In this document: positions 29,617 through 39,719 of the stretch, in pieces
Layout of the letters: the number at the start of each line of letters is the position of its first letter
Position numbering within the stretch: position 1 is the first letter of the stretch
Source: Serratia quinivorans
GTDB lineage: Bacteria > Pseudomonadota > Gammaproteobacteria > Enterobacterales > Enterobacteriaceae
Length of the DNA stretch: 64,000 bases
NCBI RefSeq assembly: GCF_946227985.1
Contig: NZ_CAMKGL010000006.1
Location: forward strand, 1-64,000
Reading direction: 5' to 3'
The notes under the pieces: model-generated
Seen by the model: only the letters and a program-made list of their open reading frames with translations
The model's database searches: none
What the model was told of the DNA's origin: nothing
Program-made: the position numbers and the translations under genes

Positions 29617-32600
29617 TTACAGACTGCCTGATTCGCGTTTGGTGTTCGGCGGCGGAGTGGACGGCGGCGTACGGCCATTGCTGGTCAAGCGTGAGAGCGT
29701 CTCGCTGCGCACCTGGAACGGTGGGTATGGCAACGTAATGCCGTGCTCGCGGTAGCCGGCCAGAATCAACTGATGGATCTCGTGGCGTAGCGGCATGCGG
29801 TGGCCCATCTCGGCGGCATAGATACGCAGCTCAAAGATCTGGATGCCCTGCTGCAGATCGACCAGATACACTTCCGGTGCGGGGGTATCGAGCACTAACG
29901 AACAGCGTTCGGCAGCGTTGGTCAGGATCTTGGTCACCTCTTCGCTGTTGGCGTCCGCTGGTGCCGGCACGGTCAATACCACACGGGTCAGGTTATCCGA
30001 CAGCGACCAGTTAATGAACTGCTCGGTGATAAAGGCCTTATTCGGCACGATGATCTCTTTACGATCCCAGTCCGAAATGGTGGTGGCACGGGTGTTGATC
30101 TTGGTGACGCTGCCGGTCAGATTACGGATCGTCACGGTATCGCCAATGCGGATCGGCTTTTCGAATAAAATGATCAGACCGGAGATAAAGTTGGAGAAGA
30201 TCTCCTGCATACCAAAGCCCAACCCCACGCTGAGCGCGGTCACGACCCACTGCAGTTTCGACCATTCAATACCAATCCACGAGAAGCTGAGCAGGGCGCC
30301 GAACAGCAGTAGCAGATACTTGGTGATGGTGGTAATGGCATAGCCGGTGCCTGGCGTCAGATCCAGGTGCTGCAGTACCGCCAGTTCCAGCAGCGCCGGC
30401 AGGTTACGTACCAACTGCATGGTGACTATCAGCACCAGAATGGCGATTAGCACTGCCCCTAGGGTAATGGGGTGGGCGGTATCGACCCCATTGACTGTCG
30501 AACTGACGTTCCACAGGGTGATATTTTCCAGGAAGCTGAAGGCGGAATGGATCTCTGACCACAGCACAATCACCGACACCAGCGCGATCATGGTCAGGAT
30601 CGAGCGTACCAGCCGCAGTGACTGCGCACTGATGGTATCGAGATCGATTTCCGAATCATCCAGGTCCGTCGAGCCTTCGGTGCTGTTAGGCGTGTGTGAG
30701 CTTTCTTCTTCCCCGCGTGCACGCTGGGCCAGGATATCGGCGCGGCGCTGCTTGGCACGGTCAAAGGCAATACGGCGGCGCTGGATCAGCATCCAGCGAC
30801 GGATAATATGGTAAATCACCAGCAGGAAGAACCAAATGGCTACCGAGGTTTCCAGACGCGCCAGCAGCGCCTGTGAAGTGGTCAGGTAGCCCACGGCCGA
30901 GGCCAGCGCCGCCAGCACCGGTGCCGACAGCAGCAGCCCCCACAGCGCGGTGTTGACCATGTTGTCGCCAGAGCCTTTCTTGTCCAGATACAGCGGGATG
31001 CCGGCACGTTTCAGGCTGTTGGTCACCAGGGCCAATGCCAGACACAGCAAGATAAAGCACAGCCGGCCGAGGGTGTTGGCAAATTCGCGCTCTTTCAGGC
31101 TGTCGAAGGTAATTAGCGCCATGATCAGCGGCACGATCAACCAGATCGACATCTTGTAGTAACGCATGGCGCGTGAAACCTGCTTCACCGGCCAGCGGAA
31201 GTGCACGATAAACAGCCCCTGAGGGTGGGCAAAGGCGGCGCAGATCATACACACCCACAAGATCGGCAGCGTAGCGGTGACACCCTTGCCGATGGCTTCG
31301 GCTACCGGATAGTTCCAGGCACTTTGCAGGCCAAAACCGAGCGCCGCCCACAGCACCGGCAGCGGCAGCGCCACCAGAATCGACCAGAACACGGTGCGTA
31401 CCGTCAGGAAAAACTCATCCTGGGTAACTTTGCCGACCCGGCTGCTAGCCCGGGTCAGGAAGGCGTGGTAGTGCTTGCGGGAACTGATGCTGAAAATCAC
31501 CAGCAGCAGGGCACCGAAAATCGGGATTAGCGTTTCCTTGCTGGTCACCATCATCATAAAGGCGCCGCCAAGTTGCGACAGCGTATCCAGTGACAGTAAC
31601 AGAGTGAGGTCGTGCGCCACGTTAATCGGGTAGGACAGGTTGATCGGATTAATGTCCGGCACCCAGAACAGATAACGGTGGGTGGCGTCCCGGATTTCGT
31701 TCAGGGCCTCAATCAGCTGGGTGTTGGCCACTTTCAGCTTGGTCAGCTCGAGAATTTGGGTATCGCAGCCGGAAAGCAGTGAATTGAGCAGTTCGCGCTG
31801 GGTACGTAACTGGGCGTCGACGATACGCCGTTCCGCGCTGGTCAGTTCGCTACCGTCGTCGCGTTTAAACTCCCGCTGTGGGAGTTTCTCCAGTTGGCTT
31901 TCAAACTGCAGCCGCTGTACGCGCAGCTTGGCCATATCGCCGTCCAACTGCTGTGGCTTGGGCATTTCCGGCAGTGTGGCCACCTGGGCACGCAGGGTCT
32001 CTCCCAGTGCGGACGAGGAACCAAGCCATTGGGCCTGTTCGATGATGGTGCTTAATGCCTGGCGCACCTGCAGCGTTTGCGCGGCGGCCTGGCGTTGTTG
32101 GGATGAGATCAGATCCATGCGCTGGGCCTGATTGTTCAACGCGGCGGAAAGCTCACGGTTGATCTGTAGCTGCTGGCTGATGCTTTTTGGCAGGTCGCCG
32201 TTCTGTTCGGCCAACTGCTCGGTTTTTTCCAGTGCCAGTTCGGCTTCACGTTGCCGCTGGGCATTGAGGTTATTGCGCAGTGCCTGCAGCTGGATGTCAA
32301 TTTTCTCGTGGCGCTTTTTGTAGATCTCAGCGCGCATTCGCGCCAGTTCCTGGCGATTGTTGGCCGACAGCTGCGCCAGCTCGAGTTCATCGACCTTGGC
32401 TTTGCGCGCAGCGGCCTCAGTTTGTAATAACGCCAGCGCGGCCTGAGCATGTGGCGTAGTCGGGTTGGCGGGCTGTGCCTGCAGACGGCGCTGTACTTCC
32501 GTCAGCGCCCGGCGAGCATCGGTCTGCTGCTGTGGCAACTGGCCGAGGGAGTCGCTGATTTCCCGCGTGCGTTCTTGTTCCTGCTGCAGCAGACGAGCCT

Positions 32601-32964
32601 GTTCCAGCAGCAGGCTGCTGGTTTGCAGGATCTGCTGCTCCAGATCGCTGGCCGGCAGGTTATCGCCATTCGGCAGGATCTTACTGTCTTCAATCACCAG
32701 TTGACGGCGCAGTTCCTGCGTCATCTTTGGGAAGTCGTCAATCACCCGCTGATACTGTTCAACACGCGTCAGCGACTCTTTGCGCTCCGATAACCAGTTG
32801 AGGGCGCTTTGCAGCGCCTCAGTGGTTTCCGCCTGATTAGGCGCGTTTTTGTTGCCTTCCGCCTGTTTCAGCTCTTGCTTGAGCTGTGTTTCGGTAGGCA
32901 CCGCGGCGGCCAGCACCGGTTGAGACAGTAAACAACCGAGCAATAGCGTGATAATCAGGCGCAC
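29617..32964 (-). CDS. mscM: Mechanosensitive channel MscM (YjeP)
   Basis: An 1115-residue MscS-superfamily channel with GTG start. It has a signal peptide (about 1-20), a long coiled-coil periplasmic region (about 25-400, rich in Gln/Leu), and about eleven membrane helices. The C-terminal MscS core includes GVGFG-like VGLGFGMQEIFSNF and EKPIRIGDTVTI. It releases solutes under hypo-osmotic shock with small conductance. It lies 13 bases after psd, forming the psd-mscM operon. Confidence 0.95.
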   Translation of the reverse strand: MRLIITLLLGCLLSQPVLAAAVPTETQLKQELKQAEGNKNAPNQAETTEALQSALNWLSERKESLTRVEQYQRVIDDFPKMTQELRRQLVIEDSKILPNGDNLPASDLEQQILQTSSLLLEQARLLQQEQERTREISDSLGQLPQQQTDARRALTEVQRRLQAQPANPTTPHAQAALALLQTEAAARKAKVDELELAQLSANNRQELARMRAEIYKKRHEKIDIQLQALRNNLNAQRQREAELALEKTEQLAEQNGDLPKSISQQLQINRELSAALNNQAQRMDLISSQQRQAAAQTLQVRQALSTIIEQAQWLGSSSALGETLRAQVATLPEMPKPQQLDGDMAKLRVQRLQFESQLEKLPQREFKRDDGSELTSAERRIVDAQLRTQRELLNSLLSGCDTQILELTKLKVANTQLIEALNEIRDATHRYLFWVPDINPINLSYPINVAHDLTLLLSLDTLSQLGGAFMMMVTSKETLIPIFGALLLVIFSISSRKHYHAFLTRASSRVGKVTQDEFFLTVRTVFWSILVALPLPVLWAALGFGLQSAWNYPVAEAIGKGVTATLPILWVCMICAAFAHPQGLFIVHFRWPVKQVSRAMRYYKMSIWLIVPLIMALITFDSLKEREFANTLGRLCFILLCLALALVTNSLKRAGIPLYLDKKGSGDNMVNTALWGLLLSAPVLAALASAVGYLTTSQALLARLETSVAIWFFLLVIYHIIRRWMLIQRRRIAFDRAKQRRADILAQRARGEEESSHTPNSTEGSTDLDDSEIDLDTISAQSLRLVRSILTMIALVSVIVLWSEIHSAFSFLENITLWNVSSTVNGVDTAHPITLGAVLIAILVLIVTMQLVRNLPALLELAVLQHLDLTPGTGYAITTITKYLLLLFGALLSFSWIGIEWSKLQWVVTALSVGLGFGMQEIFSNFISGLIILFEKPIRIGDTVTIRNLTGSVTKINTRATTISDWDRKEIIVPNKAFITEQFINWSLSDNLTRVVLTVPAPADANSEEVTKILTNAAERCSLVLDTPAPEVYLVDLQQGIQIFELRIYAAEMGHRMPLRHEIHQLILAGYREHGITLPYPPFQVRSETLSRLTSNGRTPPSTPPPNTKRESGSL

Positions 32965-32977
32965 AGTATCAATTCCC

Positions 32978-33874
32978 TTAGATCTGCGTTGTTTCAGCGG
33001 CGGCAGGTGCAGCCGGGATTTCTGCGAAGGCTTCGCCCATACGGGTTACGGTACCGTTGTTCAACTGCGGGGCAAACTGCACGCTGCCTGGAGCAAACAG
33101 GTTGATGACCGTGGAGCCGAGCTTGAAGCGGCCCATTTCTGCCCCCTTCTCCAGCGCGATAGCGCCTTCAGTGCCTTCTGCCGGATAGGTCCAGCGCTTG
33201 ATGACGCCTTCGCGCGGTGGTGTAACGGTACCGGCCCAGACGGTTTCGATGCTGCCGACGATGGTGGCACCCACCAGGATCTGCACCATAGGCCCAATAG
33301 CGGTATCGAATACGCAGATCACACGCTCATTGCGGGCAAACAGGTTTGGCACGTTGGCCGCGGTCAGCGGGTTGACAGAAAACAGGTCGCCCGGAACATA
33401 AATCATTTCGCGCAGTACGCCATCGCATGGCATATGCACACGGTGATAGTCGCGAGGTGCCAGGTAAGTGGTGGCGAACAGGCCGTTGCGGAACGACTCG
33501 GCCAGTATGTAGTTGCCGGCCAGCAGTGCTTCCAGGCTGTAGTAATGACCTTTAGCCTGGAAAATCTGGTCGTCGTTGATCGGGCCGAGTTGGCTTATCG
33601 CGCCATCTGCAGGCAGCGCCAGCCAGTTGGTGCCATCGACGATCGGACGTGCGTCGTCACGCAGGGGGCGAACAAAGAAATCGTTGAAGGTCGCATAAGA
33701 GGTCAGGTCAGGATTCTGTGCTTCCTGCATATCCACGCGGTAATAGCGGGCGAAGCTCTTCACCACTAGCTGGGTCAGCCAGCCGGCTTGTTTATCTGCG
33801 CCCCAGCCGGCCAGGCGCGTCAGCGCCAGCTTGGGTAACCAATACTGCAATTTAATTTTGATGCTATCCAGCAC
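32978..33874 (-). CDS. psd: Phosphatidylserine decarboxylase
   Basis: A 298-residue proenzyme from GTG 33874, behind GAGG. It makes phosphatidylethanolamine at the inner membrane. The self-cleavage motif LGST (in [16 protein letters not shown]) is intact; its serine becomes the pyruvoyl group. The C-terminal tail after the motif is shorter than in E. coli (322 residues). It follows rsgA in the same direction. Confidence 0.95.
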   Translation of the reverse strand: MLDSIKIKLQYWLPKLALTRLAGWGADKQAGWLTQLVVKSFARYYRVDMQEAQNPDLTSYATFNDFFVRPLRDDARPIVDGTNWLALPADGAISQLGPINDDQIFQAKGHYYSLEALLAGNYILAESFRNGLFATTYLAPRDYHRVHMPCDGVLREMIYVPGDLFSVNPLTAANVPNLFARNERVICVFDTAIGPMVQILVGATIVGSIETVWAGTVTPPREGVIKRWTYPAEGTEGAIALEKGAEMGRFKLGSTVINLFAPGSVQFAPQLNNGTVTRMGEAFAEIPAAPAAAETTQI

Positions 33875-33949
33875 ATTAACCTCGTGAATCGGGGTAAAGG
33901 GCGCGCATTGTAACCGTGGCTCCGCCACAGTCAACGCCGCCCGGTATTA

Positions 33950-34999
33950 TCAGCCTGCAGCGTCGGTGAAGTTCTTGCGAACCTTCACTGAGGCCATGCT
34001 TTCCAGAATGCGATGGTAGTTTTCGAAACGCTCTTTCGCGATATCGCCTTTCTCCATTGCCCCGCGGATGGCGCAGCCTGGATCGGTATCGTGGCGGCAG
34101 TCGCGGAATTTGCAACCGCCCAAATAGTCACGGAATTCGACATAGGCTTGAGTCACTTGTTCCGGCTCCAGATGCCACAGACCAAACTCACGCACACCCG
34201 GTGAATCGATCACATCGCCGCCGTGCTGGAAATGGTACAGCCGCGCAGCGGTGGTGGTATGTTGCCCGAGGCCAGAGACATCGGAAACCTGATTTACCAG
34301 AATTTGCTTATCGCTCGGTGGCAGCAGGGCGTTCAGCAGGCTGGATTTACCCACCCCGGACTGGCCGGCAAAGATACTGATACGATCGGCCAGCGCTTGT
34401 TCAAACGCCTCCATGCCTTCACGCGTCTGGCTGGAGACTTCCAGCACCCGGTAGCCGATATGGCGGTAGATATCCATCATCCCGTCGACGGTCTTGCGTG
34501 CTTCGGCATCCAGTAAGTCGATTTTGTTCAGTACAATCAGCGGCTCGACTTCCAGCGTTTCACAGGCCACCAGATAGCGGTCGATCATATTCAGCGACAG
34601 CTCTGGCAGGATTGCGGAAACGATGACGATCTGATCGATATTGGCGGCGATGGGCTTCACGCCGTCGTAGATGTCGGGGCGGTTCAGTACGGAAGTGCGT
34701 TCATGCACGGCCTCTACGATACCTTTCACCCCTGCATGGGTGCCGACGCCAGGGCGCCATACCACACGATCGCCGGTCACCAGCGAACGTAACGTACGGC
34801 GGATATTACAGCGGTGCTGAGTGCCATCCGCCGCTTCAACGTCGGCGTGCATGCCGAAACGACTGATGACGATGCCGTCCTGCGGCTCACCCAGTTGGGA
34901 ATCATCCAGTTCCGGTTTGTTGTCAGTGCGCTTCAGGCGACGTTGATGGTTCGCCTGCACGCGGCGTTCTTGACCTTTGGACAGTTTGTTCTTGCTCAC
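33950..34999 (-). CDS. rsgA: Small-subunit biogenesis GTPase RsgA
   Basis: A 349-residue circularly permuted GTPase that matures the 30S subunit. The N-terminal OB fold is followed by the permuted G motifs: NKIDLL (G4) precedes [12 protein letters not shown] (G1). A C-terminal zinc motif, [14 protein letters not shown], follows. GTG 34999 is preceded by TGAGG. It is divergent from orn. Confidence 0.96.
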   Translation of the reverse strand: MSKNKLSKGQERRVQANHQRRLKRTDNKPELDDSQLGEPQDGIVISRFGMHADVEAADGTQHRCNIRRTLRSLVTGDRVVWRPGVGTHAGVKGIVEAVHERTSVLNRPDIYDGVKPIAANIDQIVIVSAILPELSLNMIDRYLVACETLEVEPLIVLNKIDLLDAEARKTVDGMMDIYRHIGYRVLEVSSQTREGMEAFEQALADRISIFAGQSGVGKSSLLNALLPPSDKQILVNQVSDVSGLGQHTTTAARLYHFQHGGDVIDSPGVREFGLWHLEPEQVTQAYVEFRDYLGGCKFRDCRHDTDPGCAIRGAMEKGDIAKERFENYHRILESMASVKVRKNFTDAAG

Positions 35000-35182
35000 T
35001 GCGCCTCACTTGAATCCGCTTTATCGCTCATGGCGACCAAAAAGACTATGATACACGCTATTTTATATTAAATAACCGTTGTTAGCCGCCACGTGCAGCC
35101 TACTACCGTCGGCAAACAGCCAGCGTCGCTCGCCGCGTTGCCTATAGTTTGTTTATCTTTTGGCTTTTATGCAGGAAATATC

Positions 35183-35728
35183 ATGACAGGAAACGAAAAT
35201 AACCTGATTTGGATCGATCTGGAGATGACCGGGTTGGATCCAGAACGCGATCGCATTATCGAGATCGCTACCCTGGTCACCGACGCCAATCTGAATATCC
35301 TCGCGGAAGGGCCAGTGATCGCCGTGCATCAGTCCGACGAACAGCTTGGCCTGATGGATGACTGGAACGTGCGGACTCATACCGGCAGCGGGCTGGTGGA
35401 AAGGGTGAAGGCCAGTCAGTACGACGACCATGCCGCCGAGTTGGCCACTATCGCCTTCTTGCAACAGTGGGTACCGGCGGGCAAATCACCGATCTGCGGC
35501 AACAGTGTGGGCCAGGACCGCCGTTTCCTGTTCCGCTATATGCCGGAACTGGAAGCCTACTTCCATTACCGCTATCTGGATGTCAGCACTTTGAAGGAGT
35601 TGGCGCGCCGTTGGAAACCGGAAATCCTCAGCGGCTTTAAAAAGCAGGGCACTCATCAGGCTATGGATGATATCCGTGAATCAGTGGGTGAATTGGCCTA
35701 TTACCGTGAACATTTCATCCAGCTATAA
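35183..35728 (+). CDS. orn: Oligoribonuclease
   Basis: A 181-residue DEDDh 3'-5' exonuclease that degrades short oligonucleotides, including pGp[13 protein letters not shown] (first DE), the second D in the [10 protein letters not shown] region and the terminal HQAMDD are present. ATG 35183 follows GCAGGA; the longer frame upstream is not supported. It is divergent from rsgA and upstream of the tRNA-Gly cluster, as in E. coli. Confidence 0.96.
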   Translation: MTGNENNLIWIDLEMTGLDPERDRIIEIATLVTDANLNILAEGPVIAVHQSDEQLGLMDDWNVRTHTGSGLVERVKASQYDDHAAELATIAFLQQWVPAGKSPICGNSVGQDRRFLFRYMPELEAYFHYRYLDVSTLKELARRWKPEILSGFKKQGTHQAMDDIRESVGELAYYREHFIQL

Positions 35729-35851
35729 TGGGCGTACGGCCCCTGAACAGGGGCCTGAGGACGACAAGCGACCAATTCCGCCGCTTAATTAACCAGTTTG
35801 GCGCTTTAATCGGCAAACAAACAAAAAACGCGTTTTTTTGCTTTCAGGGGC

Positions 35852-35879
35852 TTGCGGCAGAAAGGATTTCTCGTATAAT
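35852..35879 (+). promoter_or_regulatory. Promoter of the tRNA-Gly cluster
   Basis: TTGCGG (35852-35857) and TATAAT (35874-35879) with a 16-base spacer. A GC-rich discriminator GCGCACCCCG follows, typical of stringently controlled stable-RNA promoters. Confidence 0.7.
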
Positions 35880-35932
35880 GCGCACCCCGTACCGATGAAG
35901 AATTTCGTTTAGTTCCGACATCGTTACGTAGG

Positions 35933-36008
<76 letters not shown>

Positions 36009-36072
36009 AATTCAACAATGCTGCTTAGGTGGCGTGATGAATAAAAAAAGTATCAAGTAGTACCCATGCGAC

Positions 36073-36148
<76 letters not shown>

Positions 36149-36203
36149 AAAAATTCATAGGCCATGTTGTTGTTTGATGGCCGGATGCCGAAAGCATCTC
36201 AAT

Positions 36204-36279
<76 letters not shown>

Positions 36280-36359
36280 ATTTTATCTTCGATTTAACTC
36301 AGTCCAACGCCTTTACCGGCGCGGCTTCTTGTCTTGTTGTACATACCCTGTCGAAATGT

Positions 36360-36608
36360 TGTGAACAGACTTATCCACAGGTAGCGTACATAATACCCTC
36401 AGCTCAAAAAATCAACGCCACACAAATGAAATATTTATTCGTTTGATTTATAACGATATTTATTTATCGGAAAACGTTATGCCGATCACTTGCTCTTTTT
36501 GTTGCAGTTGAAAGACAAAGCATTTTTATTTTTATGCACAAATCCACAGAGTGACTATTGGGCCTGAACCTAAGGTTTTAGGCATCCCTCGGTAATCCTT
36601 TTTCCACA
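36360..36608 (+). other. datA: DnaA-box cluster, probable datA locus
   Basis: Three matches to TTWTNCACA lie on the plus strand: TTATCCACA (36371-36379), TTATGCACA (36532-36540) and TTTTCCACA (36600-36608, inside the 3' end of queG). Weaker boxes lie at 36360-36368 (minus, 7/9) and 36540-36548 (7/9). An IHF-like site with one mismatch is at 36436-36448 on the minus strand, between the first two boxes. In E. coli datA, which binds DnaA with IHF and promotes DnaA-ATP hydrolysis, occupies this same interval between glyVXY and queG. Confidence 0.75.
36436..36448 (-). promoter_or_regulatory. IHF-like site in the datA region
   Basis: Minus strand AATCAA-ACGA-ATA matches WATCAA-N4-TTR except for one base, and sits in an AT-rich stretch between two perfect DnaA boxes. 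Confidence 0.45.
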
Positions 36609-37717
36609 GCCCGTATCAATCGTTTTTTCTGCATTGTCTGCACTTCTATACCTTGCGCCTCACGCCGCCCCAATTGCTGCTTCAGTGCCCAGTGGATATG
36701 TTCATCCAGCATAGCGTCCTGTTCCAGCCGGGAGCGCAGCGCGATCACTATGGCATCCTGATAGGGGGCATTACCCAGCGCCACGGCAATATTACGCAAC
36801 CAGCGTAAATGGCCAATTCGCCGAATGGCAGAACCTTCAGTGATGCGCAGGAATTTCTCTTCCGTCCAATCGAACAGTTCAATCAGTTGCGGCGCATGCA
36901 GTGCGGCACGCGGGCTGAAATCATCTTCGTCAGTGAGCTGTGAGAAGCGATTCCAGGGGCAGATAAGTTGGCAATCATCACAGCCGTATATACGGTTGCC
37001 TAACAACGGCCGAAATTCTTCCGGAATGGCACCTTCCAGCTCGATGGTGAGATAGGAGATGCAGCGCCGGGCATCCACGGTATAGGGCGCGACGATGGCT
37101 CCGGTCGGGCAAGTGGTGATACAGGCGACGCAGCGGCCGCATTGTTCCTGCTGCGGTTCATCCACTGGCAAGGGCAGATCGATCAGCAGTTCGCCAAGAA
37201 AGAACCAGGAGCCGGCTTCGCGATTGAGAATAAGTGAGTGTTTACCAACCCAGCCAATCCCGGCCTTGGAGGCCAATGCGCGTTCCATTACCGGAGCGGA
37301 GTCGACAAAAGGGCGGAAATTCAGTTCGCCGCAGTAGGCCTGGATCTGATCGCCGAGTTTTTTCAGCCGTTGGCGCAGCAGTTTGTGATAATCACGCCCC
37401 AACGCATAGCGGCTGACATAGCCCAATTCGGGGTTCTGCAGCGTGCTGGCAAAGGCCGCTTTGGCCGGCAGATAGTTCATGCGCACGCTGATCACCCGCA
37501 GGGTGCCGGGCAGTAGCTCATGGGGCCGGGCGCGCAGCATACCGTGGCGCGCCATCCACTCCATTTCGCCGTGGTATTGTTTGTCCAGCCAGGCCTGCAG
37601 TTTAGGCTCTTCCGCGCTAAGATCGGTGTCGCAGATGCCTACCTGCTGGAATCCTAGCGATTGGCCCCATTGCTTGATATGTTGGGCGAGTTGATTGAGA
37701 TCGAGGGGGTGAGTCAT
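36578..37717 (-). CDS. queG: Epoxyqueuosine reductase QueG
   Basis: A 379-residue cobalamin and iron-sulfur enzyme for the last step of queuosine synthesis in tRNA. Two 4Fe-4S motifs are seen: CGRCVACITTCP and CDDCQLICPW. The start ATG shares the four bases CATG (37715-37718) with the start of divergent nnr. No clear ribosome site is visible before it. Its last bases contain a DnaA box of the probable datA locus. Confidence 0.95.
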   Translation of the reverse strand: MTHPLDLNQLAQHIKQWGQSLGFQQVGICDTDLSAEEPKLQAWLDKQYHGEMEWMARHGMLRARPHELLPGTLRVISVRMNYLPAKAAFASTLQNPELGYVSRYALGRDYHKLLRQRLKKLGDQIQAYCGELNFRPFVDSAPVMERALASKAGIGWVGKHSLILNREAGSWFFLGELLIDLPLPVDEPQQEQCGRCVACITTCPTGAIVAPYTVDARRCISYLTIELEGAIPEEFRPLLGNRIYGCDDCQLICPWNRFSQLTDEDDFSPRAALHAPQLIELFDWTEEKFLRITEGSAIRRIGHLRWLRNIAVALGNAPYQDAIVIALRSRLEQDAMLDEHIHWALKQQLGRREAQGIEVQTMQKKRLIRAVEKGLPRDA

Positions 37718-39227
37718 GACGGGCCACAGTGAAAAACAATACTCCGGTAGTTTATCACACTCTGTCTGGTCTGCAGACTGGATCCGGCGGGCTGAAGCCA
37801 GCGCCGCTGTCTCGCTGGGGATTTCACTCTACCAACTGATGCAACGTGCCGGTGAGGCTGCTTACACCCTGGCACGCGACCAGTACCCGGCCGCTCACCA
37901 CTGGCTGGTGCTGTGTGGCCATGGTAACAATGGCGGCGATGGTTATGTGGTCGCCCGACTGGCTGCGGCGGCCGGTGTAAAGGTCAGTCTGATCGCCTGC
38001 GAAGGCGCACGGCCACTTCCGCCAGAGGCCGCAGAAGCGCGACAGGCCTGGTTGGCCGCCGGTGGTGAAATTCATCCCGCTGACAGTCGTTGGCCGGAAG
38101 ATATTGATCTGATCATCGACGGCTTGCTTGGTACCGGGCTGAGTAGTGCGCCGCGTGGGCCATACGATGCGCTGATTGAAGCCGCGAACCGCAGCTGCGC
38201 ACCGGTTATCGCACTTGATATTCCCTCGGGCTTGCTGGCTGAAAGCGGTGCTGTGCCAGGCGTGGTGATCCGCGCTACGCACACTATGACGTTTATTGCC
38301 CTCAAACCGGGCTTATTAACCGGTCAGGCCCGTGATTGGGTCGGGCAACTTCACCAGAGTACGCTAGGATTATCGGGTTGGCTGGCGAAGCAACCGACAC
38401 AGATTCAGCGGCTTACTGCCGAGTCCCTGCCTCTGTGGCTGACACCGCGTCGCCCCTGCTCGCATAAGGGTGAACAAGGGCGTTTGTTGGTGGTCGGCGG
38501 CGATCATGGTTTTGGCGGTGCGATACGCATGGCGGCAGAGGCGGCACTGCGCAGCGGCGCTGGGTTGGTGCGAGTGCTTACTCACAAAGAGCATGTCGGG
38601 CCGTTATTGACCGCCAGACCTGAGCTGATGGTACAGCCTTTAAGTGACGAAGCATTGCAGCAGGCGCTCGACTGGGCAGATGTCCTGGTGGTGGGGCCGG
38701 GGCTGGGTCAGGGCGAATGGGGTAGGAATGCGCTGAAAGTATTGCAAGCCAGTGATAAACCGGCGTTATGGGACGCGGATGCGTTGAACTTGCTGGCATT
38801 AAATCCCGAGAAGCGTCAGAATCGTGTGATTACCCCGCATCCTGGGGAGGCGGCACGCCTGCTGGGGTGCCGTACCGCAGAGATTGAGAGTGATCGCTTA
38901 CTTGCAGTGCGTAAGCTGGTGGCGCAATACGGTGGCATAGCCGTGCTGAAAGGTGCGGGCACGCTGATTGCCGACCAGTACGGCCAGATGGCGATCGCCG
39001 ACGTCGGCAATGCCGGCATGGCCTCCGGCGGAATGGGCGATGTTCTGTCTGGTATCATTGGCGGTTTGCTGGGGCAAAAGCTCTCGCTGTATGATGCAGC
39101 CTGTGCCGGATGTGTGGCGCATGGCGCAGCCGCCGATCGCGTGGCGGCAAGACAAGGAATCAGGGGGATGCTGGCAAGCGACTTACTGCCGGAAATTCCT
39201 TATTACGTTAATCCTGAGTTGGCATAA
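37716..39227 (+). CDS. nnr: Bifunctional NAD(P)HX epimerase/dehydratase
   Basis: A 503-residue repair enzyme for hydrated NAD(P)H. The N-terminal epimerase domain (about 15-220) has GNNGGDGYV; the C-terminal ADP-dependent dehydratase (about 230-495) has GDHGFGG and [15 protein letters not shown] motifs ([16 protein letters not shown]). The strong ribosome site GAGGGGGTGAG lies on the complement of queG codons 3-6. It is followed by tsaE in the same direction. Confidence 0.96.
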   Translation: MTGHSEKQYSGSLSHSVWSADWIRRAEASAAVSLGISLYQLMQRAGEAAYTLARDQYPAAHHWLVLCGHGNNGGDGYVVARLAAAAGVKVSLIACEGARPLPPEAAEARQAWLAAGGEIHPADSRWPEDIDLIIDGLLGTGLSSAPRGPYDALIEAANRSCAPVIALDIPSGLLAESGAVPGVVIRATHTMTFIALKPGLLTGQARDWVGQLHQSTLGLSGWLAKQPTQIQRLTAESLPLWLTPRRPCSHKGEQGRLLVVGGDHGFGGAIRMAAEAALRSGAGLVRVLTHKEHVGPLLTARPELMVQPLSDEALQQALDWADVLVVGPGLGQGEWGRNALKVLQASDKPALWDADALNLLALNPEKRQNRVITPHPGEAARLLGCRTAEIESDRLLAVRKLVAQYGGIAVLKGAGTLIADQYGQMAIADVGNAGMASGGMGDVLSGIIGGLLGQKLSLYDAACAGCVAHGAAADRVAARQGIRGMLASDLLPEIPYYVNPELA

Positions 39228-39241
39228 ATAGAAACTATCGA

Positions 39242-39712
39242 ATGAAAGAACTCGTTTTACCCCTGCCGGATGAGGCAGCGACTGTCGCACTGGGTGCCGT
39301 CTTGGCTAAGGCGTGCGATCGTGCCAGCGTAATTTACCTTTACGGTGACCTGGGCGCCGGTAAAACCACCTTCAGCCGTGGTTTCCTGCAGGCATTGGGT
39401 CATCAGGGCAATGTTAAAAGCCCAACTTACACGCTGGTTGAGCCTTATGCGTTGCAGCCGCTGGCGGTATACCATTTTGATCTGTACCGCCTGGCCGATC
39501 CGGAAGAACTCGAATTTATGGGCATTCGCGATTATTTTGCGCAGGATGCTATTTGCCTCGTGGAATGGCCACAGCAGGGCACGGGCGTATTGCCGGAGCC
39601 GGATCTGGCGCTGCATCTCAGCTATCAGGATCAGGGCCGAGAAGCAAAAATTCAGGCGGTTTCTGCCTACGGCAGCCAGCTTTTAGACCGTATTCACGGG
39701 CCACAGGAATGA
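39242..39712 (+). CDS. tsaE: tRNA t6A synthesis ATPase TsaE
   Basis: A 156-residue P-loop protein ([14 protein letters not shown]) that works with TsaB, TsaC and TsaD to make t6A37 in ANN-decoding tRNAs. Walker B is around FDLYRL, and the C-terminal VEWPQQG is typical. It stands between nnr and amiB, as in E. coli, and begins 14 bases after nnr. Confidence 0.95.
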   Translation: MKELVLPLPDEAATVALGAVLAKACDRASVIYLYGDLGAGKTTFSRGFLQALGHQGNVKSPTYTLVEPYALQPLAVYHFDLYRLADPEELEFMGIRDYFAQDAICLVEWPQQGTGVLPEPDLALHLSYQDQGREAKIQAVSAYGSQLLDRIHGPQE

Positions 39713-39719
39713 CGCCGCA

